Source of the DNA: Hadesarchaea archaeon
Lineage (GTDB): Archaea > Hadarchaeota > Hadarchaeia > Hadarchaeales > Hadarchaeaceae
Reading direction: 5' to 3'
Length of the DNA stretch: 7,654 nucleotides
NCBI GenBank assembly: GCA_029880065.1
Contig: JAOUPD010000051.1
Span: 1-7,654 of the forward strand
The position numbers and the translations under genes were made by a program. Below the pieces are notes generated by a model, which saw only the letters and a program-made list of their open reading frames with translations, was not told the origin of the DNA and did no database searches. Positions within the stretch are counted from its first letter, which is position 1. Each line of letters begins with the position of its first letter. Shown here in pieces: positions 1-5,828 of this stretch.

Positions 1-1139
1 AGGGCGGCATCTAGTTGCGTTCGGTCGACGGCGAAGCTGATGTTCGCCTGCGAGGAACTCTGGGAAATCATGAGCACTTTGATGTCCGCCTGTCCAAGTA
101 TGTCAAAAACGGTCGCAGCCACTCCCGGGGTACCTATCATCCCCGCGCCTCCCACGGTGATTAACGAGACGTGCTTGCTAGCGGTTATTGCTTTGACTAT
201 CTTCTCGGTTCGCTTAGGTTTACGGACGATCAACGTACCCTCATGCCCGGGTTTGAAGGCGTTGCGTACGCGTACCGGGATGTCTAGCTCCATCGCTGGT
301 TTGATCATCTGGGGGTGGAGCACCTTCGCCCCGAAGTAAGCAAGCTCCGTTGCCTCAAGGTAGGAGATAACCTCGATTACTCTGGCGTTCGGCTCCGCTT
401 TCGGGTCGGCGGTCATGATTCCATCTACATCGGTCATGATCCATATCTCGTCAACGCCCAAGCTTGCACCGAGGATGGACGCCGTGTAATCCGAGCCGCC
501 CCGACCGAGAGTCGTTGTGATGCCATCTTCGGTACCAGCGATGAACCCAGTTACCACGGGAACTTCCCCGGCAGCAAGAATTTTGTTTAAGTGCTGTTGG
601 ACGAGTTTGCGAGTTTTCTTGAGCAGTGGCCGAGCCTCAGTGTAACGGTCGTCCGTAATAATTCCCGCTTCGAATCCCGTTAAGTGTTTAGAAGACACAC
701 CCAACGACTTGATGGCCCCTGCGAGGATAGGTGCAGAGAGACGCTCTCCGAAAGACAGTACGAGGTCTTGGGAGCGAGGTGAGAGCTCGCCCAGATAGGA
801 GACGCCAGTGAGCACGCGTTGTAAATTGTCGAGCGTATCTCTGACCGTTCGTGTGGTCTGGTAGATAACTTCCTTATCAGCAATGGCGACCCTGCACGCT
901 TCAAAATGCTTGTTCGAGATGTGCTTCATGAATTCGGGGATCAGTTGCTTAGGGTTCGCGTGGGGTGCGACGAGTTTTCGCGCAATCGTCGCGAGTTCGT
1001 CGGTGACGCCCGCCATGGCGGAGGTGACAACCACGAGCTTGTCACGCTTTTTGCATCGGTCAATAATTAACTCAGCTGCTTTACGAATGCTCCTGCCGTC
1101 TTTGACAGGCACACCACCAAACTTGACCACAAGTTTCAT
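1..1139 (-). CDS. Aspartate kinase (aspartokinase), 3' end cut by window edge
   Basis: Phosphorylates L-aspartate with ATP, the first step towards lysine, threonine and methionine. The frame is open from the ATG at 1139 to the left edge, giving 379 residues; archaeal relatives have about 470, so roughly the last fifth is missing. Visible motifs: KFGGVPV at residues 6-12 (family norm KFGGTSV), SAMAGVTDEL near 40, YLGELSPRS and SFGERLSAPIL in the middle, TTLGRGGSDYTAS and TDVDGIMTADP of the nucleotide-binding half, and AYFGAKVLHP. The first regulatory ACT domain begins near residue 325 (GGAGMIGTPGVAA followed by MISQSSSQANISF), which suggests allosteric feedback by an end-product amino acid. 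A GGTGGTGG ribosome-binding site precedes the ATG. The gene starts 13 bases after the stop of the SWIM gene, so the two probably share a transcript. Oddity: Thr-Ser of the N-terminal signature is Val-Pro. Family assignment is secure; which pathway it feeds cannot be told here. Confidence 0.95.
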   Translation of the reverse strand, partial: MKLVVKFGGVPVKDGRSIRKAAELIIDRCKKRDKLVVVTSAMAGVTDELATIARKLVAPHANPKQLIPEFMKHISNKHFEACRVAIADKEVIYQTTRTVRDTLDNLQRVLTGVSYLGELSPRSQDLVLSFGERLSAPILAGAIKSLGVSSKHLTGFEAGIITDDRYTEARPLLKKTRKLVQQHLNKILAAGEVPVVTGFIAGTEDGITTTLGRGGSDYTASILGASLGVDEIWIMTDVDGIMTADPKAEPNARVIEVISYLEATELAYFGAKVLHPQMIKPAMELDIPVRVRNAFKPGHEGTLIVRKPKRTEKIVKAITASKHVSLITVGGAGMIGTPGVAATVFDILGQADIKVLMISQSSSQANISFAVDRTQLDAA

Positions 1140-1140
1140 T

Positions 1141-1148
1141 CCACCACC
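1141..1148 (-). promoter_or_regulatory. Ribosome-binding site of the aspartokinase gene
   Basis: On the minus strand this reads GGTGGTGG, followed by TGGAATG-type context with a core GGTGG four bases from the ATG at 1139. It matches the archaeal anti-Shine-Dalgarno sequence and fixes the aspartokinase start. It lies entirely between the SWIM gene stop and the aspartokinase start. Confidence 0.7.
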
Positions 1149-1152
1149 GTGA

Positions 1153-1512
1153 CTAGCTTTTAGCTTCTGGTTCAATCAAATAATATGCGTTGAGAGCTTC
1201 GCAGATATTTTTCGCAAGCGCGTGGTAACACATGTCGGCGTCGATTTTTTCGGTAGCTACGTTCATCACGTAGTCACGACAAGTGCAGAAGGTGCGGACA
1301 ACCTCATACTCGTCTGATTTTCCCCGCACGAACCATCGCCTGCCCCGCTTTATCACGCAATGGCTTTTGATGGCCTCCAAGGCTCGCTTACCCCGTCCAC
1401 CGTAGGCATCAATCATCGCTCGCTCGAGTTGCGGAGTCAACATCCCGCCCCGCTTAAGTTGCCCAAAAAGCTCATTCTTTCTGCGGAGGAAAGTTTCCGA
1501 GACCACCCACAC
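1153..1512 (-). CDS. Small SWIM-type zinc-finger protein (predicted nucleic-acid or protein binding)
   Basis: A 119-residue protein with a C-terminal CxC...CxH pattern: C76, C78, C95 and H97, separated by 16 residues. This is the SWIM zinc-finger signature, known from transposases, SWI2/SNF2 proteins and Sws1-type recombination factors; small stand-alone archaeal proteins with it are annotated as predicted nucleic-acid binding. The N-terminal 60 residues are basic and helical-looking (LRRK, QLKRGG, GRGKRALEAIK) and end in KRGRRWFV, a strand that commonly precedes the finger. No catalytic motif is visible. The start is GTG at 1512; GTG at 1506 is also in frame and is better spaced from a GGG upstream, and an in-frame TAG lies farther upstream, so no other start is possible. 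It leads the aspartokinase transcript and is divergent from ksgA. Biological role unknown. Confidence 0.8.
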   Translation of the reverse strand: MWVVSETFLRRKNELFGQLKRGGMLTPQLERAMIDAYGGRGKRALEAIKSHCVIKRGRRWFVRGKSDEYEVVRTFCTCRDYVMNVATEKIDADMCYHALAKNICEALNAYYLIEPEAKS

Positions 1513-1540
1513 ATCCCTATTTCTAAAGGCACGAGAGAGC

Positions 1541-1549
1541 TATAAAAAT
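1541..1549 (-). promoter_or_regulatory. Candidate TATA box (box A) for the SWIM-aspartokinase transcript
   Basis: On the minus strand the sequence reads ATTTTTATA, close to the archaeal box A (TTTAWATA). It lies about 29-35 bases upstream of the two possible GTG starts (1512 and 1506), the spacing expected for a leaderless or very short-leader transcript. On the plus strand the same bases sit only about ten bases before the ksgA start, too near to serve ksgA. Confidence 0.4.
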
Positions 1550-1554
1550 GGAGG
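1550..1554 (+). promoter_or_regulatory. Ribosome-binding site of ksgA
   Basis: GGAGG, three bases before the ATG at 1558. The match is strong although the spacing is short. It supports this start over GTG or TTG codons farther inside the gene. Confidence 0.6.
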
Positions 1555-1557
1555 CAC

Positions 1558-2418
1558 ATGTTTGAGCAAACTTTAGTCCTATTGCGCAAGCACGGCATAA
1601 GGCTCAGCAAGCGGGCGGGGCAGCACCAAGTTGTTGATTCAACCCTCTTGGAGCGGATGGTTGGTCACGCCGAACTCTCTCGTGATGACGTGGTGCTCGA
1701 GATAGGTGCTGGGATAGGAAATCTAACGCTTTTACTCGCCGCGCGTGCGGGAAAGGTGATCGCGGTGGAGCGAGATAGAAAGCTCATAAAAGTTCTAGAA
1801 GAGCGGTTAAGGGACCACTCAAACGTTGGGCTTTTGTGCGCGGACGCGTTGCGCATTGAGCTTCCCAAGTTTAACAAAGTCGTCGCGAACCTCCCCTACG
1901 GCATCTCCTCAGACATCACGTTCAAATTACTCGAGCATGGTTTCGAGTTGGCCGTACTGATGTATCAAAGGGAGTTCGCCGAGCGGCTTGCGGCAAAGCC
2001 GGGGTCCGACGATTACAGCCGCCTGACGGTGAATGCCTATTATCGAACAAGTGTCGAGTTGTTAGGGGAGGTGCTACCAAAGGCATTTTTCCCCCAACCA
2101 AAGGTCATGTCGGCAATCGTCAGGCTCAGGCCGCGAAAACCGCCTTTCGAGGTCACAGATGAGCGCATGTTGAGCAACGTCATTCGAGCGCTCTTCCAGC
2201 ATCGGCGCCAACGGGTGCGAAATGCGCTATATCGTTCGTTCGGGGAGGTATTCCCTGGTGTGAAAATATCGAAGGCGGAGAGGCGAGCGATGATAGATCA
2301 GAAGCTCCCTAAAGAGCTTGCCGAAGCCCACGTCATGGACCTCGCGCCGGAGAAATTTGGCGTGATAGCCGACTGTTTGGTTAGAGCGGAGTCGAGCGAG
2401 AAACCCCACGAGCTTTAG
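1558..2418 (+). CDS. ksgA: 16S rRNA (adenine(1518/1519)-N6)-dimethyltransferase, KsgA/Dim1
   Basis: Transfers four methyl groups from S-adenosylmethionine to two adjacent adenosines in the 3'-terminal hairpin of 16S rRNA, a late step of small-subunit maturation. The protein has 286 residues, normal for the family. Visible: a cap region with GQHQVVD at 21-27; SAM-binding motif I LEIGAGIGNLT at 47-57; an acidic motif II (VIAVERD, 67-73); ADA at 95-97; and the catalytic NLPY at 111-114, followed by GISS. A later PKAFFPQPKVMSAIVRL is the usual substrate-side motif, and the C-terminal helical domain contains LFQHRRQRVRNAL. The Phe that normally follows Gln-Asn/His in the cap (GQNF or GQHF) is Gln here. 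The gene stands alone, divergent from the SWIM gene and convergent with the flavoprotein gene. Confidence 0.95.
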   Translation: MFEQTLVLLRKHGIRLSKRAGQHQVVDSTLLERMVGHAELSRDDVVLEIGAGIGNLTLLLAARAGKVIAVERDRKLIKVLEERLRDHSNVGLLCADALRIELPKFNKVVANLPYGISSDITFKLLEHGFELAVLMYQREFAERLAAKPGSDDYSRLTVNAYYRTSVELLGEVLPKAFFPQPKVMSAIVRLRPRKPPFEVTDERMLSNVIRALFQHRRQRVRNALYRSFGEVFPGVKISKAERRAMIDQKLPKELAEAHVMDLAPEKFGVIADCLVRAESSEKPHEL

Positions 2419-2484
2419 CCGGGGGATGAATCGCGTGTCGAAGGCCGTTTCCGCCCCTTTATAAGGTTTATAACCGAAGTAACG

Positions 2485-2501
2485 GCAGTCAGTTTTACTG
2501 C
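2485..2501. terminator. Small hairpin between convergent genes, possible terminator
   Basis: GCAGT and ACTGC form a five-base-pair stem with a seven-base loop containing TTTT, in the 91-base gap between the ends of ksgA and the flavoprotein gene. Two TTTATAA words (2458-2464 and 2467-2473) lie nearby. The stem is short and archaeal termination relies mainly on T-runs, so this is only a candidate. Confidence 0.25.
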
Positions 2502-2509
2502 GGGCATGT

Positions 2510-3844
2510 TTACTTAAGCTTGCGTAGGAGAGCTTCGGCCGCCACTACTAATGGCTCCATGCAATCGCAGACTGGTGGAGCGTAGCAGTATTCAATCCTT
2601 GCGAGTTCCTCGGCGGTCATCCCTTTCTGGATAGCCAGTGCTAGCAAGTTTGCGCGCTCAGCTGCCCCCTCGGTGCCCAGCACCTGTCCGCCAATCAGCT
2701 TATGTTCACGGGGTTCGACCAAAAGTTTCACGATGATAGGCTCCGCAGAGGGGTAGTAGTGAGGTTTGCTCAACGTCCGGACCCTTGCACTAACGGGCGC
2801 AAATCCCGCTTGCCGGGCAGCATAGGTCGTCACGCCCGTTGATGCGATTTCCAAGCCATAGGCGCACGTCACAACGGTATTGAACGTGCCGGAGTATACC
2901 GCATCGCCGCCAGCCGCGTTGGCGCCAGCGACCTTGCCCATGCGTATGGCCGTCGTCGCAAGCTGGCTCAACACAGGTCGCTTGGTTATGAGACAAAAGC
3001 TCTCGGTGCAATCCCCCGCTGCGTAAACGTTCGGGGCATTTGTGCGGAGGTGCTCGTTGACTTTTATTCCCCCAGTTTTGCCGAGCTCCACACCAGCTAC
3101 TTTCGCCAACCTCACTTCCGGCTTTACACCTACGGCGACTATCACAATCTCGGCTGGTAGCTTCTGCTCCTCCATCACGACGGAGCTCACCTGTTCTTGG
3201 CCGCGGATCTCCTTCAGCGATTGCCCGCGAAAGATATGAATGCCTTTATCACGCAGGTGCTCTGCAACAGAATCGGCCATATCCGGATCAAGCATACCCG
3301 GCAGTATAGAGGGAAGCATCTCCACCAAGCTAACGTTCAATCCCCGTTTTTGGAGTGCTGCAGCAGCCTCGATGCCGATCGTTCCTGCTCCGACTACGAT
3401 GGCGTTCTTGGCCTTGCTGAGCGCATTGATGATTGCCTGTCCATCTTCAACTGTCTTCACCACATACACGTTTTTCAGATCGATGCCGGGTATCGGAGGC
3501 TTGAATGCGTAGCTGCCAGTCGCCAATACGAGCGCATCGTACTTGAGCTCCTCCCGTTTGCCAACTTTGAGGTCAGAGATTTCGATCGTCTGCTTTTTGG
3601 TGTCGATAGCTGTCGCCTCAGTCGCCGTCCGGACTTCGACGTTTGGGAGTCTGGGTGCCGGCTCTATCAGCTTTTGGATATCTGCGACCTCGCCGCCGAT
3701 TGCGAACGGTATGCCACATGGATGGGATATCGCGTAGGGACGGCGTTCGATGACGGTGATCTTAGCCTTGCGGTCGACCATCCGCGCAGTTGAAGCGGCC
3801 GTCAACCCAGCGGATTCAAAGCCCACGATGACGATGTGCCTCAA
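2510..3844 (-). CDS. FAD/NAD(P)-dependent single-cysteine oxidoreductase (NADH oxidase / CoA-disulfide reductase family)
   Basis: A 444-residue two-dinucleotide-fold flavoprotein. The N-terminal FAD site is IVIVGFESAGLTAA (residues 4-17) with acidic E33 closing the fold. HPCGIPF places a single cysteine at position 43, the redox-active cysteine of CoA-disulfide reductases and NADH oxidases. ATG at 108-110, the NAD(P) site VVGAGTIGIEAA from 150, and NVYAAGDCTES from 272 complete the pattern. Members reduce disulfides, sulfur or oxygen with NAD(P)H. There is no CxxxxC pair, so it is not dihydrolipoamide dehydrogenase. Oddity: the C-terminal dimer segment has three cysteines (C420, C426, C428, in CYAPPVCDCMEP). 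The start is TTG, chosen because GGTGA lies four bases upstream and the FAD motif starts at once. It lies 90 bases downstream of the lipoyl-assembly operon on the same strand, with no obvious terminator between. Exact substrate not determinable. Confidence 0.9.
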   Translation of the reverse strand: MRHIVIVGFESAGLTAASTARMVDRKAKITVIERRPYAISHPCGIPFAIGGEVADIQKLIEPAPRLPNVEVRTATEATAIDTKKQTIEISDLKVGKREELKYDALVLATGSYAFKPPIPGIDLKNVYVVKTVEDGQAIINALSKAKNAIVVGAGTIGIEAAAALQKRGLNVSLVEMLPSILPGMLDPDMADSVAEHLRDKGIHIFRGQSLKEIRGQEQVSSVVMEEQKLPAEIVIVAVGVKPEVRLAKVAGVELGKTGGIKVNEHLRTNAPNVYAAGDCTESFCLITKRPVLSQLATTAIRMGKVAGANAAGGDAVYSGTFNTVVTCAYGLEIASTGVTTYAARQAGFAPVSARVRTLSKPHYYPSAEPIIVKLLVEPREHKLIGGQVLGTEGAAERANLLALAIQKGMTAEELARIEYCYAPPVCDCMEPLVVAAEALLRKLK

Positions 3845-3848
3845 AATT

Positions 3849-3854
3849 TCACCT
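3849..3854 (-). promoter_or_regulatory. Ribosome-binding site deciding the TTG start of the flavoprotein gene
   Basis: Reads AGGTGA on the minus strand, four bases before TTG at 3844. No in-frame ATG or GTG gives a complete FAD motif, so this site is the main argument for a TTG start. Confidence 0.65.
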
Positions 3855-3875
3855 TTCAGCGGTACGCGTGAACAT
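3849..3875 (-). CDS. Possible 8-codon upstream ORF (leader peptide) of the flavoprotein gene
   Basis: ATG at 3875 opens a reading frame MFTRTAER ending in TGA at 3849. It is preceded by GGTGG five bases upstream, as good a ribosome-binding site as any in the window. Its TGA is the last three bases of the AGGTGA that serves as ribosome-binding site of the TTG-started flavoprotein gene, so a ribosome finishing the short frame would stop on the next gene's binding site. No homology can be claimed for so short a peptide; it may be chance. Confidence 0.3.
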   Translation of the reverse strand: MFTRTAER

Positions 3876-3910
3876 GTTGACCACCGGTAGACTTTCGCCC
3901 GACAAGAAGC

Positions 3911-3917
3911 TTATACG
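3911..3917 (-). promoter_or_regulatory. Weak candidate TATA box upstream of the flavoprotein gene
   Basis: The minus strand reads GTATAAG within ACGTATAAGCTT, about 65 bases before the TTG start. Transcription from it would give a leader of about 40 bases carrying the 8-codon ORF. The match to archaeal box A is partial, and read-through from the operon upstream is equally possible. Confidence 0.25.
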
Positions 3918-3934
3918 TGTACCCCTCCGTTTTC

Positions 3935-4957
3935 CTAATTCACTCCTAGTTGGTCCTGGATCATCGCGATTTCTCGGGGTTTTAGTTTTTGTGGATAGTT
4001 GTATATCGGTCCCCTAGGCGACTCATTATAGAAGGGACGGTTACAGCCCTGGCAGCCCGATGTCCTAAACGGTTCTCCGCTGTCCACGGTCCTGCGCAAG
4101 ACTTCCCGACTTACCCTAAAATCTGTGATTCGCCCATCTTTGAAGGTGACCCCCCCAACATCGGTCAGCCCTTGCCTAATCAGATAGCTGGCGAGCTGAA
4201 TCCGGTGATAACTAGGAACATTCGGCCGCGCTTGCTTGGCTAAGGGTGTGCCGGATATCGGTGTGAACGCAAACAGCCCGACGACGATGCCCTTGGCATG
4301 AAGGAGCTGAATTGTCCTAACCATGTCCTCCTCAGTTTCGCCGAGACCAACCATCAGGTGGGTAGAGACCCTATCACCGTGCATCGCCCTGGCCTCATCG
4401 AGCGCCTTCATCTGTGTGCGCCATTCGTATGGACCACTGACCTCCCGTCCTTTGACACGGTCGAAAACCTCAGGCGTTGCGGCATCGAGGGCTATGCTAA
4501 TCCGTTCGACACCTGCGCCGACAAGCCTTTTGATGTCGGCACCGGTTAAAGGCTGGCATGAGATGGAGATCGGAAGGTCGCAAAATCTTTTTATTCGCGC
4601 CACAAGCTCGCATAGTTCATCAATGACATCAGGGTAGTTGATAGCTTGGATACAAACTCGCTTCAGCCTACCCTGATGCTCCCGGAGGGCTTCGAGAACC
4701 AGATCGACCTCACACTTGGGCCAAACCACACGGGAAAGCATGTTCACGTCTGACATGCTATTCCGAGCCTGCGGACAGAATTTGCAGTTGGCACGACATC
4801 GTCCGGGATAATAGGTGAGCAGGTATGCGGTCGTGGGAGCCACCATCAGCTGCCCTTTCCAAAGGCCAAGCACGACGCCGGTACCAACTGAAACTCTTAC
4901 TTGACTAACCAATCGCCCATCTCTCCGCAACTTCGTTTGGTACAGCACAGCAAGCAT
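3935..4957 (-). CDS. Radical SAM protein B, LipS1/LipS2-type lipoyl synthase component (biotin-synthase-like)
   Basis: A 340-residue radical SAM enzyme. C54, C58 and C61 in CRANCKFC form the CxxxCxxC site for the [4Fe-4S] cluster that cleaves S-adenosylmethionine. PTTAYLLTYYPG precedes it and PQAR follows. VERISIALDAATPEVFDRVKG and HLMVGLGETEEDM are typical barrel strands of biotin-synthase relatives. The C-terminal SGCQGCNRPFYNE (C302, C305) offers ligands for an auxiliary cluster that could be a sulfur source. Such proteins are usually called biotin synthase, but the neighbours (lplB, lplA, a second radical SAM gene, gcvT) fit the two-protein lipoyl synthase of Thermococcus kodakarensis, in which both members carry a second cluster and together insert sulfur at C6 and C8 of a protein-bound octanoyl group. 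I cannot tell which of LipS1 or LipS2 this is. It overlaps the preceding gene by 53 bases from ATG 4957; TTG at 4912 would reduce this to 8. Radical SAM: certain. Lipoyl role: likely. Confidence 0.85.
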   Translation of the reverse strand: MLAVLYQTKLRRDGRLVSQVRVSVGTGVVLGLWKGQLMVAPTTAYLLTYYPGRCRANCKFCPQARNSMSDVNMLSRVVWPKCEVDLVLEALREHQGRLKRVCIQAINYPDVIDELCELVARIKRFCDLPISISCQPLTGADIKRLVGAGVERISIALDAATPEVFDRVKGREVSGPYEWRTQMKALDEARAMHGDRVSTHLMVGLGETEEDMVRTIQLLHAKGIVVGLFAFTPISGTPLAKQARPNVPSYHRIQLASYLIRQGLTDVGGVTFKDGRITDFRVSREVLRRTVDSGEPFRTSGCQGCNRPFYNESPRGPIYNYPQKLKPREIAMIQDQLGVN

Positions 4958-5828
4958 CCAGCCTTCTTACCCTCAAGCCTGTGTGTTGTGCAGCCTCGAT
5001 CGCTTTCGCACTTGGGATCTCCATTCGATCGATACCTGAACTTATTGCTTGCAGTTCAAACTCGGCTCTGTCGGCTGCCTTGGGTCGCATACAGCCCAGC
5101 GTCAGCGGGATTTCTGGGAACCTGATCCTGGCTTCAGCTATGAGTTCTCCGACAACTGATGGAGCAGGTGCCTTGAATCCTTCAAACGCGGTACCTTTGG
5201 TTGGGATGAGAACGAGGAAAACTAGGGCAGCGGTATCGATGTCAGCTGCCATTTCAAGAGCCCTGAACTCTCCTCTGACTTCACCCCCGTGGAGCCCGAT
5301 GCAGATGTGGGGCACGACGTTTGGAATCGACCTTTCGAGAGTTTTCAACGTTCGCTCGTAATCTCTAGTCGTTCGCTGGATTCCCAAAACATGCTTTATC
5401 GTTTCATCGGCCCCAATCAAGTCTACCGAGACCATGTCAACACCTGCCCTCCCAAGCTCCTTAGCCAGTGAGGGCGGTGCCAAGCCAGTATGGACGTTAA
5501 AAAAGAGTCCTGTTTCGCACTTCACATCGGCGATCGTGTCGATGAACCCTTCGAGTGGGACCCAGCCATCTTCATTGTAACCACCGCTCAGGAGCACCCC
5601 GCGTGCGCCGTTCGCGGCCAAACTTGAGCATGTCCTAAATAGGACACTTGGTGAGGGACAAGACAACATATGCCGCAAATAGCTCCTGCCGCAGTGTTTG
5701 CAGTTCAACACACATTCGTCGCCGGTGATTGAGAGCGTGGGGAAGCGAGGGTGGGGGTAGCAGGCCCAGAAAGTGGAGTCATGTTTAAGTTTCTTTGAGA
5801 ACGCGCGGCGTTGGATTTCAGCAACCAT
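4905..5828 (-). CDS. Radical SAM protein A, LipS1/LipS2-type lipoyl synthase component (biotin-synthase homolog)
   Basis: A 307-residue radical SAM enzyme with CxxxCxxC in CVLNCKHC (C39, C43, C46 from this start). PTLSITGDE precedes it; GVLLSGGYNEDG is the SAM-binding glycine strand, followed by FFNVHTGL and VDMVSVDLIGADETIKHVLG. Further cysteines, C23 in FWACYPHP, C246 in LGCMRP and C293-C294 in LDACCAVP, are candidates for a second iron-sulfur cluster. This resembles the uncharacterised biotin-synthase homologs of archaea. Paired with radical SAM protein B and lplA/lplB, it is best read as the other half of the LipS1/LipS2 lipoyl synthase. I start it at ATG 5828 because the lplA stop and this start share a base (TGATG) and GAGG lies eight bases upstream; ATG 5846 would add six residues. 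The coupling implies matched amounts of ligase and synthase. Confidence 0.85.
   Translation of the reverse strand: MVAEIQRRAFSKKLKHDSTFWACYPHPRFPTLSITGDECVLNCKHCGRSYLRHMLSCPSPSVLFRTCSSLAANGARGVLLSGGYNEDGWVPLEGFIDTIADVKCETGLFFNVHTGLAPPSLAKELGRAGVDMVSVDLIGADETIKHVLGIQRTTRDYERTLKTLERSIPNVVPHICIGLHGGEVRGEFRALEMAADIDTAALVFLVLIPTKGTAFEGFKAPAPSVVGELIAEARIRFPEIPLTLGCMRPKAADRAEFELQAISSGIDRMEIPSAKAIEAAQHTGLRVRRLDACCAVPNEVAERWAIG

Noticed and set aside
680..1152. Small open frames on both strands over the left end
   Set aside because: All are antisense or out-of-frame shadows of the aspartokinase frame, which is continuous and full of family motifs.
1548..1565. Five-codon frame ATG GAG GCA CAT GTT TGA at the start of ksgA
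   Set aside because: It has no ribosome-binding site of its own and arises from the ksgA binding site and start; probably chance.
2458..2475. Two TTTATAA words resembling TATA boxes
   Set aside because: They lie between two convergent gene ends with no downstream gene in a suitable position, so a promoter role is unlikely.
3197..3793. A 198-residue plus-strand open frame
   Set aside because: It lies wholly antisense to the flavoprotein gene, has no recognisable motif, and mirrors the codon structure of the true gene.
2510..3844. Flavoprotein as dihydrolipoamide dehydrogenase (L-protein of the glycine cleavage system)
   Set aside because: The active site has a single cysteine (C43 in HPCGIPF) rather than the CxxxxC pair, and there is no C-terminal His-Glu dyad motif.
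3935..5828. Radical SAM genes as ordinary biotin synthase (bioB)
   Set aside because: No biotin gene is nearby, two different radical SAM genes lie in tandem, and the neighbours are lipoate ligase subunits and gcvT, which fits LipS1/LipS2 better.
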